The notes beneath the pieces were generated by a model. It was not told the origin of the DNA. It saw only the letters and a list, made by a program, of their open reading frames with translations, and did no database searches. A stretch of 64,000 nt of DNA from Hydractinia symbiolongicarpus (Eukaryota > Cnidaria > Hydrozoa > Anthoathecata > Hydractiniidae), in NCBI RefSeq assembly GCF_029227915.1, contig NC_079885.1, positions 17,743,001 through 17,807,000 on the forward strand, in the 5' to 3' direction. Position numbers and translations under genes: made by a program. The first letter of the stretch is position 1; the number at the start of each line of letters is the position of its first letter. Of the stretch, positions 45,999-54,547 are shown in pieces.

Positions 45999-47954
45999 AG
46001 CCGGCACAAAGATGTCTAAAAGACGTCTTTTAGACATCTTCCGCATTTCTAAAAGACGTCTTTTTTAGCGCTGATTTGTCCGTCTATAATGCATCTTTTT
46101 AAGCGTCTAAAAGAGGTCTTTTCAAAGATGCATTCCAAAAGATCTCTTTTAGACATCTTTTAAAAGACGTCTTTCCAAAGACGTCTTTTAGACGTTTTAA
46201 AGAAATTTTTTTACGACGCGTCTTTTTAAAGACGCCTTTTAGACCTTTTACAGATGTAGAAGCGACTAAAATGCATCTTAAATGCAACTTCTTAAATGCA
46301 TCTTGACAAAGACTTCTTTTATCTATCTATAAGACGTCTTCCTTTGTTTTTGTTGTTTTTGTAGGCATTTGATAAAATAAATTTAAGACGTTTACGTTAA
46401 CGTTTTAAAACGTACATTTTTAATAAATTGCAGAAATAACGACATGAAAGACGACAAATATTTTGCGATAAAAATATTTTGAACTTTTTATATCAAACTC
46501 GTACAATAAATATATTTTATAATTACATAAATATAATTTAAATATAACCGGAAATAAATAAATAAAATATTATTAATAATCAACACTATACAATTCATTT
46601 ATATATTCATATTTACAAATTGTGATCATTACAATAATCTGTAATACGAATTCTACTTGTGAACTTATCCATGCTATTTAAAGCATAAATTGGAACTCTA
46701 GTCGAAAAAATCTTAAGCATATTGAGCTTAGGCCATATGAAAGAGTCACCTTAAAAATTTTGTGAAAGTTGCTAGTAGTTGAAATTCGTCGTAACGCTTG
46801 CAAGGCCGAAATAAACAAAATAAATATTGGAAATAATAAGGAAGTCTGTTCAGAAGAAACAAAAAGAGATATATTAAATGTATAAATGACATTCATAAAT
46901 GAGGTAAGTCGAAAGGGCTTTTTATTTGTTTTTTGGAAATTTATACATTTAAGGTACCCCTTATGTCCCTGATCCTTTGACTGGGAGCGTTTCGAAGTTT
47001 GGTTCCAATTATGCGTCTCATCTCTTGTTCGTTCGCATCTTTAAAACGCTCGTTGACAGATTCTAGAGAGAAAGAAATAGCTTATTTCCAGATAAATAAT
47101 AGATTTTTATAGAAACGTAGTCAGTAAATGTTTGAGAAATAGACCAATGAACCTAACGCGATCATTTGCATACTATGTAATAGCAAAACGATTTACTCAT
47201 TATTTTTGTAAATGACTGTAGCACGAACACGAATTTGACCTTTAGACTTAGTACTAAAAACCGCTGTACTCTATTCCGAGAATCACAAAACAAAAATACT
47301 TACTTTTTAAACGACCGGTATCCCGCAGATGCTTTCATGAAACTACCGCCAATTTTTATTGAGTGTTCCAATGGTCAAGTGTCAAAGAATATCCGTCAGG
47401 GGGTGCAGGAAAACAAAATTACGACGTAATGAAATAAAAACGTATTATGAAGGGTCGCCAAAATACATTAGTATTTAAAAATAATTAAAAGTGACAATTA
47501 CCACTTTCAATTTCGTGAAAAATTGATTTCCTACAAAATAAACATGCTAACTAAGTTTGCGAACACCCCCGTTATTTTAAATCGAATTTTCCATATAAAA
47601 AATCGAACGTCTTTTAAAAGACGCATTTTAGACCACTTTTAGAAGTAGGAAAAGACGTCTTTTAAAAGACGCGTTTTAGATGCATTATAGCAAAAAGAGA
47701 AAGACGTCTTTTAAAAGATATATTTTAGATAACTTTTAGATGTCTTTTAAAAGACGTCTTTTAAAGATCTTCTAAAAGACATCTAAAATGCGTATACTAC
47801 AGGATTCGCATTTATTTACTTTCAAAAGACGTATAAAAGATGTCTTTTGAAAGACGTTCTTAAGAAGATGCATTAAAGACATCTTAATAGCGTTTTCTAA
47901 CAGAAGATTAAAAAAAGACATCTTAAGACGTCTAAAAGACGTCTTGTGCCGGCT
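45999..47954. mobile_element. Palindrome-rich DNA element (AGCCGGCACAA ends), inserted in the LINE tail
   Basis: Termini AGCCGGCACAA and TTGTGCCGGCT are inverted. Both subterminal regions (46000-46330 and 47600-47950) are packed with variants of the palindrome AAAAGACGTCTTTT. The interior is AT-rich with no transposase (a minus frame at 46678-46896 is unrecognised). ACTTACT words, the LINE tail repeat, occur on both sides, so it landed in that tail. No exact target duplication was seen. Confidence 0.75.
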
Positions 47955-47969
47955 GGGATTACTTACTAA

Positions 47970-48142
47970 ATGAATGAGGAATGCGGTGACTGTTTGGCAG
48001 TACTCGATGCATATGATAAATGTACTGTGGACGTAGGTTCGTGGTAAGTGGTAAAATGTTATGCTGGCACTGCTACCATGAACACATTACATATAACGGA
48101 GGTGGCTGCGTATGCACGATTACATGTAATTCTCTGAAGTAA
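47970..48142 (+). pseudogene. Small Cys/His-rich (zinc-binding-like) protein, frameshifted
   Basis: Frame 1 from ATG 47970 gives MNEECGDCLAVLDAYDK. A shifted frame from 48020 gives MYCGRRFVVSGKMLCWHCYH and then GGGCVCTITC to TAA 48140-48142. The paired CxxC and CxxCxH motifs in two overlapping frames suggest one RING- or zinc-ribbon-like protein broken by a single frameshift. It ends two bases before the next gene's ATG (48144). Confidence 0.45.
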
Positions 48143-48143
48143 G

Positions 48144-48722
48144 ATGCTGAAATTTGAGAATAAGCTTGTTAGCACTAAATTATTCTATAATTTTGCTAGT
48201 ACGTTTACAGACATCAATGATATCAATTTGGAATACCTGACTGTATCAGAAGCCAGACCTGCAAATGGAGGTAAGGATACAAGAAATGTGGTGGGCTACC
48301 ATACACAAGACCTGGTGGTAGCTCTTAGGGTAGAGACGCCTAAAATCTGGTCCCCACATGGGGTGAGCAAGTATAATACAAATGCGTTAGCAGCAATAAG
48401 TCTGGATTTTGAGGAGTATCCAGATTGGGTTGCGAAGTACCGCCAAATCTGGGACAAGATCGAAGAGTTAATTTTTCAAAAATCAACGGCAGAGCGTGTA
48501 AAGAAGGATCGTTATATCAATGCCAAGCTTCATTATTACAAGGACACAATTACCACCAAATTCTATGGTATGCCCGTACCGTATGATGAGCCTTGCCAGG
48601 CCAGCGCCGTCCTGGCCATTTCATCGGTATATGTACCGGGCCATAATTACTATCCCCAGGTGTGCATCACAGAATGCCGGTATAAAGATTTTAAAAGGGA
48701 GTGGCTACTAAGTGAGGATTAG
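48144..48722 (+). CDS. Conserved Polinton protein of unknown function, 192 aa
   Basis: This is one of the few uninterrupted genes. It starts MLKFENKLVSTKLFYNF and contains a central ETPKIWSPHGVSKY and a C-terminal AVLAISSVYV-x-G-x-NYYPQVC. The spacing of the TPK-x(6)-G(V/I)SKY motif and the late beta-strand motif resembles small DUF5871-like proteins of nucleocytoplasmic viruses that have been proposed to bind single-stranded DNA. That comparison is from memory of the pattern and is weak. It ends 115 bp before the convergent gene, with a hairpin between. Confidence 0.6.
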   Translation: MLKFENKLVSTKLFYNFASTFTDINDINLEYLTVSEARPANGGKDTRNVVGYHTQDLVVALRVETPKIWSPHGVSKYNTNALAAISLDFEEYPDWVAKYRQIWDKIEELIFQKSTAERVKKDRYINAKLHYYKDTITTKFYGMPVPYDEPCQASAVLAISSVYVPGHNYYPQVCITECRYKDFKREWLLSED

Positions 48723-48733
48723 AAAAACCATAT

Positions 48734-48762
48734 ATTTTATAGACTCAAAAGGTCTATAAAAT
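48734..48762. terminator. Perfect hairpin between convergent Polinton genes
   Basis: The 11-bp arms ATTTTATAGAC/GTCTATAAAAT (48734-48744, 48752-48762) flank a 7-nt loop. It lies 12 bp after the stop of the plus gene and 76 bp beyond the end of the minus gene. Its position suggests a 3'-end signal. Confidence 0.55.
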
Positions 48763-48837
48763 ACATACAAAATTAAGGCCTATATTCAGGTGGAGACTCT
48801 ACATAGTGCTTGCATATTGCACAGATTGAAGTTTTTT

Positions 48838-49309
48838 TTAAATTTCATCCTTACCCTCTTCTCTACCCTTAGCAACCAGCTGGGCTCTCTCCGGTTCGTT
48901 GATAGCATTAACGATTCCGTTAAACCTCTGTCGCTTTTGCTCCTTCAACAGCATATACTTTTCTTTTCACGACTGATCAGGCTATGTCACCGGCTTGCCC
49001 CATGCCAGCGGCAATCGCGAGTCCCCCCATGGCACAAGCCAAGGGTACCCCCATACCCGAAGTCATGGCTCCTATTCCAATCCCCGACGTAATCACACTT
49101 ACGCCAAGTAGACCATGGTCGCACATCCTGAGCCACGTGTTGTGCATTTTGAATTTTTTCGCCAATTTATTCCTTTCCTTTATTTCATCCCGGAGATATT
49201 GTTCAATTTGCTCTATTTTTTTTAGCCTAAAAACCTGTCCCTCATCCTGATCAGGGGACTGTGCAGGTGCACTCGGAGGCAAACTCGGATAAAGTTTGCT
49301 TACATCCAT
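48838..49309 (-). pseudogene. Coiled-coil membrane protein (MDVSKLYPSLP family), frameshifted
   Basis: Start ATG 49309 is preceded by AATAAAG. Residues 1-25 are Pro-rich, residues about 28-55 form an amphipathic helix (RLKKIEQIEQYLRDEIKERN), then come two Gly/Ala-rich hydrophobic segments (GVSVITSGIGIGAMTSG and ACAMGGLAIAAGMG). After the stop at 48977 the shifted frame continues with a basic helix (YMLLKEQKRQRFNGIVNAI) to 48838. The homologue in Polinton C keeps the same order next to the same neighbour. Probably a virion or membrane-associated protein; function unknown. Confidence 0.65.
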
Positions 49310-49311
49310 CT

Positions 49312-49979
49312 TTATTCTATCAGCAAATGCATTGTGATGTCAAAAAACGTGACATTTTTTTCATGATGGTAGACATCTGTCAGCATGAACTCAAAACGAT
49401 CAGTAGATCCCTTTAGTGAAAGGTAGACAGGGGTATCAAGGGTCCAGGTTAACATATCCCCCCATGCATTCAATTCCTTGGTAGGAAGCAAGGCCAGAAC
49501 CTTCGATTTTTTTCCATCCAGTATCAGTCGTCTTCATCGAATTGTGGGCAAATAAATCTTAATGTATGATATATATCGGTTCTATATATGGTATCGTAGT
49601 CACCCTTCGTATAATATTTTTTACAGGGTCATAGGTTAATCCTAAAAGCTCTTACAATTGCCTACCAATCACTACCGTATTGCCGTCACCAACCCTAAAT
49701 CTACAATATGCATTTTTCAATACAAACAATTTGATTTTATCTTCTGCCTGGCTGATGATAATTGCCGCGATATCCTCGATTTTGTACAGGCCATTCATAA
49801 TCTCAATCCTTGTAACGCTCTGATCAGGTCCCACTTTACGTATAGTGATATCGTTATTGCTATATCGGTTCAACCATCCAGGTCTAATGCTCATAGATTT
49901 TAGAGCAATACGGGTGTCCTGCCCCAGGTAGTCTTCAAATATGGTAGGCTTCTCAATCTGTAATATAGAGTTGCTTCAT
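49312..49979 (-). pseudogene. Conserved Polinton virion-type protein (FEDYLGQ family), multiply frameshifted
   Basis: It starts MKQLYITD at 49979 (a frameshift follows at once), then FEDYLGQDTRIALK, the open part 49652-49894 (RIEIMNGLYKIEDIA, KIKLFVLKNAYCRFRV), then YDTIYRTDIYHTLRF and a final STDRFEFMLTD...VTFFDITMHLLIE. The homologue in Polinton C (34946-35614) shows the same landmarks. It ends 2 bp before the next gene's ATG. The alternating beta-strand pattern and location among structural genes make a minor capsid role possible but unproven. Confidence 0.6.
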
Positions 49980-49997
49980 ATCCTTTTGTTTAAAGAA

Positions 49998-50687
49998 ATG
50001 AACATATATCAATACAAACATTCTGCAAAGTATAAAAGTAACAGGGGTGAATGGCCACTTGGTGTTACAAATTTGGAGCATCAGGACCTGTACGTAAGTA
50101 CGGACTCTCATATTTCTGTGGTATTCCCAGAGTTTACCAAATACGCCGTCAAGGTCCCAACAACCTACCTTGATGACTTCGTTCAATTGTGGTGGAAAGG
50201 ACAGGCACTAAATTATTGGAATATCCAGGTTAATTTCGCTACCCATTGCACAGCAACAGCCCTAGGCATCTGTGCCAAGCACATGACGGGCTCCGTACCC
50301 CTTATCAACAGCATCTTCAAATTCCACGTGTATTACCACATGCGTCGTATTTTAGCAAGGATGAAAGTGCCTATGCCATCTGACGATGGCTTCTCACAGT
50401 ATAAAAATCCATACTCGAGCTCAGGCTATGCCCAGGTATGCCGCGAATACTCTGCAGACCCTAACGCCCTGTATAAATTCAAAGCTTTCATGTCATCATT
50501 GACAAATGGTAGATGGTGGCCCCAAGTTGACGGTGATTGGGCCACGTTCATCAATCCCACAAGTCAGGGCTTGACCTCTAAGGGTTTGACTAAGATAAGC
50601 GAGAGTATCAGGGTCTATGTGATACTTTTACGGGGGTCCCAAGCAGGTGCCAAGGCATCCTTCATCGGCTCGAATGCCGACAACTAA
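49998..50687 (+). CDS. Conserved Polinton protein of unknown function, 229 aa
   Basis: An intact frame. I chose ATG 49998 (MNIYQYKHSAKYKSNRGEW) because the upstream in-frame ATG lies inside the divergent gene. Landmarks: INSIFKFHVYYHMRRIL, a DDGF...NPYS motif, and a C-terminal GLTKISESIRVYVILLRGSQ. This is a frequent Polinton companion protein with no assigned biochemistry; it could be a minor capsid or morphogenesis protein. It is divergent from the FEDYLGQ gene with only 18 bp between start codons. Confidence 0.65.
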   Translation: MNIYQYKHSAKYKSNRGEWPLGVTNLEHQDLYVSTDSHISVVFPEFTKYAVKVPTTYLDDFVQLWWKGQALNYWNIQVNFATHCTATALGICAKHMTGSVPLINSIFKFHVYYHMRRILARMKVPMPSDDGFSQYKNPYSSSGYAQVCREYSADPNALYKFKAFMSSLTNGRWWPQVDGDWATFINPTSQGLTSKGLTKISESIRVYVILLRGSQAGAKASFIGSNADN

Positions 50688-50715
50688 ACGGCAAGGCAAA
50701 TTCTAGTACAGAAAT

Positions 50716-50979
50716 TTGAGGCCATTTGCCGCACCCCTCAAGCATACTGCTAAAGCACCTATATATACCCCAAAGCATGACACACACCCTATACCTCCGA
50801 AGCATACCACGCCCCATATACCAGATCATACCATACAGGCTATGCCATCCATACCTCCTGGCCCCACAACATCTCCCATACCCGAACAACTCCCACCAAA
50901 CCAACACGAGGATACCAAGGACTCAATAATCACCATAGGAGTAGGTATAATCCTTGCCTATATATGGCTACCAATATAG
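50716..50979 (+). CDS. Proline-rich protein with C-terminal membrane anchor, 87 aa
   Basis: Residues 1-65 are Pro/His/Thr-rich (IPPKHTTPHIPDHTIQ). A hydrophobic helix (SIITIGVGIILAYIWLPI) ends the protein. It follows the previous gene by 28 bp on the same strand and converges on the next gene. A tail-anchored virion or membrane protein seems likely from composition only. Confidence 0.5.
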   Translation: MRPFAAPLKHTAKAPIYTPKHDTHPIPPKHTTPHIPDHTIQAMPSIPPGPTTSPIPEQLPPNQHEDTKDSIITIGVGIILAYIWLPI

Positions 50980-50980
50980 G
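50957..50980. terminator. Hairpin at the 50979/50983 convergent junction
   Basis: Arms CCTATAT/ATATAGG (50957-50963, 50974-50980) with a 10-nt loop, overlapping the stop codon of the plus gene and abutting the stop of the minus gene. Confidence 0.4.
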
Positions 50981-50982
50981 GC

Positions 50983-51741
50983 TTATTTAATATATAACAC
51001 GACAAGCCCGGCTACTGCCGCGATGGCCATATACAGGTGTTTTGCAGCATATCCAACGACTGTTACCGCTGCCCTCAGGAGGAAAGAGACTATGGTGCCA
51101 ATGACCACAGGCAATGCGGCACCTGTCTTGCCTGCCAGATATTTGAGAAAATTTCCAAGCCTCTCAAGTTGCTTCTGCACAAACCCTTTTTCACCACCAC
51201 CTGCGGTACCTGCAGATGCTGCTGCTGCACTTCCTCCCGTAACGGAGAGTACAATGGTGCTTATCAACAGCCAAATAGTAGAAACTATACTGGCTATGGT
51301 TATACCCTGCTCCTTGAAGAGTATTTTTAGCTTCTCAAGCAGGGACTTGTCATCCTTGGCAATTTTCATCAGCGTTTCCTTGATAACACTCAGCTGGCTA
51401 TAAATCTGTTGCTTTTGTATCTCCACCGATTCCTCGGCAGTCTCTTTTAAATCAATCCATTTTTCAAGGTCATCCTTAGCTTCTTTTATCTCTTTATTAA
51501 GGCTTTCTTGATTCCACTGACCATCTTTTCCGGCCTTCCGTTCCTCAAGCTGTTTTGTTAGGTGTTTGATATTTATCTGTTCCCCAGCCCCAGCTCCAGT
51601 TGCCTGCGCGCACCTCCCTGCTGCTTTCCGATGGAAGTTGCTGTGTTCCGGGGAGTTGCGTGTCCTCTATATCGCCTTTATCATCCTCATCATGCCTATG
51701 TCTTTCTTGTCTGTAAAATCATATCCTGGGTTATCAGCCAT
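50983..51741 (-). pseudogene. Coiled-coil transmembrane protein, N-terminal part frameshifted
   Basis: Start ATG 51741 gives MADNPGYDFTDKKDIG. After frame changes an acidic/Gln stretch and a long coiled coil follow (LNKEIKEAKDDLEKWIDLKE). The open C-terminal frame (50983-51426) has ITIASIVSTIWLLISTIVLS, a Gly/Ala/Ser linker and two further hydrophobic helices (LPVVIGTIVSFLLRAAVTVV; LYMAIAAVAGLVVLYI). It shares a 30-bp divergent promoter region with the capsid gene. Probably a virion membrane or fusion-like structural protein, but no domain proves this. Confidence 0.6.
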
Positions 51742-51757
51742 CCTTTATTTACATCCC

Positions 51758-51769
51758 TATAATAAATAA
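51758..51769 (+). promoter_or_regulatory. TATAATAAATAA motif in the capsid/coiled-coil divergent promoter
   Basis: It lies 2 nt before the capsid ATG (51772). On the other strand TAAATAAAG (51744-51752 region) precedes ATG 51741. Confidence 0.55.
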
Positions 51770-51771
51770 CC

Positions 51772-53049
51772 ATGAACGCATACGGTAAATTAATGTACCC
51801 TACACAGAAAGCAAACAGCTATTAGGTATGAAGGGACGCCGGTAAAAAGTCCAGATTTCCCATAATCCATCAACAATTGACCAGAAAGAAGATCTATATG
51901 TCGATATTCCGAATATGCCCAGAATGATGCCATTATCCCGGGTAATCTCAAGCTCTTATTTGATTTGGTACTTACAGGGAGCAACACAACACGTACGATA
52001 GTGTCAAACATAGGCAAATCCCTGGTGAAGAATCTACGTATTACCCTAAATAATAAGGAGGTTCAGAATATAAGCGACTACAACATTTTGGCATTGTACC
52101 GAGATCTCTGGCTATGCAAGTTCGAGCTCAACAACAATCTTTTTCTCGAACGGATTAACCCTAATGATGGGACCATCAGGGCCCTACAGGTCAAGGCCAT
52201 TGGTTATGTAGGTACAGATGAAGAGAAAGCCATCGTTAAAGCCTATGGTAACACCTTTTGCATCCCAATCGGAAAAATGTTCGAATTAACGCGGAACCTC
52301 CCGTTCTATCCGGCAGGCCTGTACGACAGATTGCAATTCATCATCAATTTTGCATCTTACAGCGACGTCATCAAGGATGCAGGGACGGCAGCCTCGGGGT
52401 CTACAGCAGCCAAGCCGACCGATGCTACGTATAAAATTACGAATATAAGACTAGAATTCGATAAGATTACTCATGAGGCCTTGGCAAGTGCAACGATGTC
52501 AAGATATTCAAGACTTACCTTGCCTTATGAAAGGGTGCTAGAATGAAAGTTGTCATCATGAAGCAAGCAGATACCAGTGACATCCTCCAGATTGACTCAC
52601 CATCCAATTCGTTCAAAAATGTGCTGCTATTATTCATATACCCTGCAAAAGTGAAGGCTTACGCGGGCGTAAACGAAGCGTTTTACAACCCAAAAATTGA
52701 GAAGATTACCGTGACGGTGAAATGGGAGACAAATGAGTTGTACAGTCATGCTATACTTCCCAAGGATCATCTTGAGCAAGTCGTCAATATATTTGGCAGG
52801 CGTGGGAACTCCAACGTGACCATCGGACAGTTTTTCAATGAGAGATACGCGCTCTTCATTAACTTCCGGAGCTCCCCTGATGATATACTACATGGTAGTG
52901 GTAGACCGTTGCAACGCTTGAGTGATGGTATAACCCTGCATATCACCGAAGAAGCCGATGGAACCGGGGACTTTAAATGTTATATGTATCTGTTACAAGA
53001 TGCGCAGCTTAATAATTTGGATGGCAGGCTTGATCGTGTGGAGTATTAA
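51772..53049 (+). pseudogene. Major capsid protein (double jelly-roll) of Polinton B, frameshifted
   Basis: From ATG 51772 the N-terminus (MNAYGKLMYPTQKANSY) runs into a stop. Shifted frames give EGTPVKSPDFP and KEDLYVDIPNMP, then the open part 51965-52546 (preceded by IIPGNLKLLFDL; contains KNLRITLNNKEVQN, FYPAGLYDRLQFIINF) and a last frame to 53049 (starting 52543) with INFRSSPDDILHGSGR and the C-terminus KCYMYLLQDAQLNNLDGR. The PDDxLHGSGR and YLxQDAQLN patterns are those of Polinton/adintovirus hexon-like proteins, which form the icosahedral shell. At least three frame breaks inactivate it. Confidence 0.82.
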
Positions 53050-53446
53050 TAAAATTGCTACTATAGCAGTGCTGGTGGCCGGGGCGGCCATAAACGCCCT
53101 TGCATTCAGTGGTTCAAATTATTTATTTAGCAAACTTTCGGGACATGGGGAGGCCGAGAGGAAAAGACATGACCTTGTGGTTGAAAAGTTAAATGCAGCT
53201 CAGGCCCAATGGATCAGGGATAGACAGAAAAAACTCGACTGGTTTGCGACCGAAAGGGAGAAGCAGTTTAAGGCGGGCAAGAGCCTTCGTGAGCTCGATG
53301 ACGACATGTATAAATTTTATGTGGCCTCTGATAGAAAAGCACTGCAATTAAAGGACTTCTACACCCCTTCAAAAACACAACAAGATGGTGAACTCACGTT
53401 TATCCTTGGCTCCTTATCCATACTAGGCTTCGTGGTATACAAGTAA
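53021..53446 (+). CDS. Conserved membrane/coiled-coil protein downstream of the capsid gene, 141 aa
   Basis: I take ATG 53021 (MAGLIVWSINKIATIAV) because upstream in-frame ATGs lie inside the capsid gene; the two genes overlap by 29 bp. It has an N-terminal hydrophobic helix, a charged coiled coil (EAERKRHDLVVEKL, DRQKKLDWFATEREKQ), a DFYTPS motif and a final hydrophobic stretch (LTFILGSLSILGFVVY). The family is regularly found in cnidarian Polintons; function unknown. The frame is intact. Confidence 0.65.
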   Translation: MAGLIVWSINKIATIAVLVAGAAINALAFSGSNYLFSKLSGHGEAERKRHDLVVEKLNAAQAQWIRDRQKKLDWFATEREKQFKAGKSLRELDDDMYKFYVASDRKALQLKDFYTPSKTQQDGELTFILGSLSILGFVVYK

Positions 53447-53486
53447 GAACATTTTTTGACATGTATATAATAAAAATGTTCTTACT
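53442..53486 (+). terminator. 15-bp perfect hairpin at the membrane-protein/integrase junction
   Basis: Arms 53442-53456 (AGTAAGAACATTTTT) and 53472-53486 are exact complements with a 15-nt loop. The left arm includes the upstream stop codon, the loop includes TATATAAT, and the right arm includes the integrase ATG (53476). Confidence 0.6.
53464..53475 (+). promoter_or_regulatory. TATATAATAAAA motif directly before the integrase ATG
   Basis: It touches the ATG at 53476 and lies in the hairpin loop and right arm. Confidence 0.5.
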
Positions 53487-54459
53487 GAGAAGGAAGCAGA
53501 AAAGCTTGGCAATATCTACTATACCCCGGAACATGTCTGGATCTGACAGAAGGCCGTCAAATTACTCGCTGCAGACACCGGCCTATTCAAAAAGAAGGTA
53601 ATACATTGGCTAAGTAGGCAACTCTTGTGGCTACGACACATTCGAGGTCCAAAACGTATTGACTATCCACAATTACTACACCGAATGAGATGCACCAATT
53701 CGATTTGCTGTACATGCCTCATGAAAAAATTTACGGCAACGTGTACAAATACATCCTAACGGGCATCGATGTAGCCTCATGTTATAAGGTAGCAAGACCC
53801 CTAAGAACAAAGAAGGCCAGCGAGGTCGCCGACATGATCAAAGATATCTACAAAGCAGGACCTTACATTACCCTAAAACCTTCCAGTGCGATAATGGCAG
53901 TGAGTTCAAATCAGATGTAACAAAATTGTTAGAGGACAAGGGTGTTGAGATCAAGAGGGCTACCACCAATTATCGGCATAGTTTTACAGCATTTGTAGAT
54001 TCCTACAACAAGGTACTCGCGGAAAGACAATTCAAACCTCAAGATGGCCAGGAGTTCGCATCCGATGAGACTAGTACCACCTGGGTTAAACACCTGTATA
54101 CCATCGTCAAAAGCCTTAATAACACCAAGACCGCCATGATTGGTATAAAGCCTAATAAGGCGATCAAGCTGGATGAGGTATCGCTCACGAAAAGCGAGGA
54201 ATACCCCGAAGAGAAACCCCTGCCCGAGGATGGTTTATTCTAGTACCTCCTGCAACCCGGGGAAGAGCACGGTGAAGCGAAACGACGTGCAACCGATGCT
54301 TTATGAAGTAAAAAGATGTATAGGTTGGATAGGATCGTGACAGGTAGTCGTATGCAATACTATTTGAAAGACGGCCCTGAAAGAAGCTTTGTCTCGAAAG
54401 AGTTGATGCTTATTCCTGAAGATGTTGAAGTTCCTCCGGAACATGTTAAGGAGCGGTAA
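53476..54459 (+). pseudogene. int: Retroviral-type integrase of Polinton B, frameshifted
   Basis: After an immediate frame change come LTEKEAEKLGNIYYTPE (zinc-binding N-terminal region), KKVIHWLSRQ, then the rve core: HQFDLLYMPHE (first catalytic Asp), FQCDNGSEF (second Asp, read across the break at 53920), and AFVDSYNK, where the third acidic residue is Asp instead of the expected Glu. The C-terminal part has NNTKTAMIGIKP, PEDGLF and a chromodomain-like DRIVTGSRMQYYLKDGP. It would join the Polinton ends to host DNA. There is an internal TGA/TAG break near 53545, and frame breaks at about 53690, 53920 and 54243. Confidence 0.85.
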
Positions 54460-54476
54460 GGATTTTTCATATAATT

Positions 54477-54500
54477 TTCACTACCCGCAAGGGTAGTGAA
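54477..54500. terminator. Perfect 10-bp GCAA-loop hairpin between convergent integrase and BRO-like genes
   Basis: Arms TTCACTACCC/GGGTAGTGAA (54477-54486, 54491-54500) around the stable tetraloop GCAA. It lies 18 bp past the integrase stop and 48 bp past the end of the BRO-like gene, a convincing shared 3'-end signal. Confidence 0.6.
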
Positions 54501-54547
54501 AGTCACACCTATTCCGCGAGTTCCAGGAGTCTTTCATGCGTATAATT

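Noticed and set aside
46678-46896. A 72-codon minus-strand frame in the palindromic element, as a transposase
   Set aside because: Too short, hydrophobic and without any DDE or zinc motif.
50954-51403. Long plus-strand frame of 149 codons opposite the coiled-coil membrane protein
   Set aside because: The minus strand has coherent transmembrane and coiled-coil features continuing into upstream frames; the plus frame has none.
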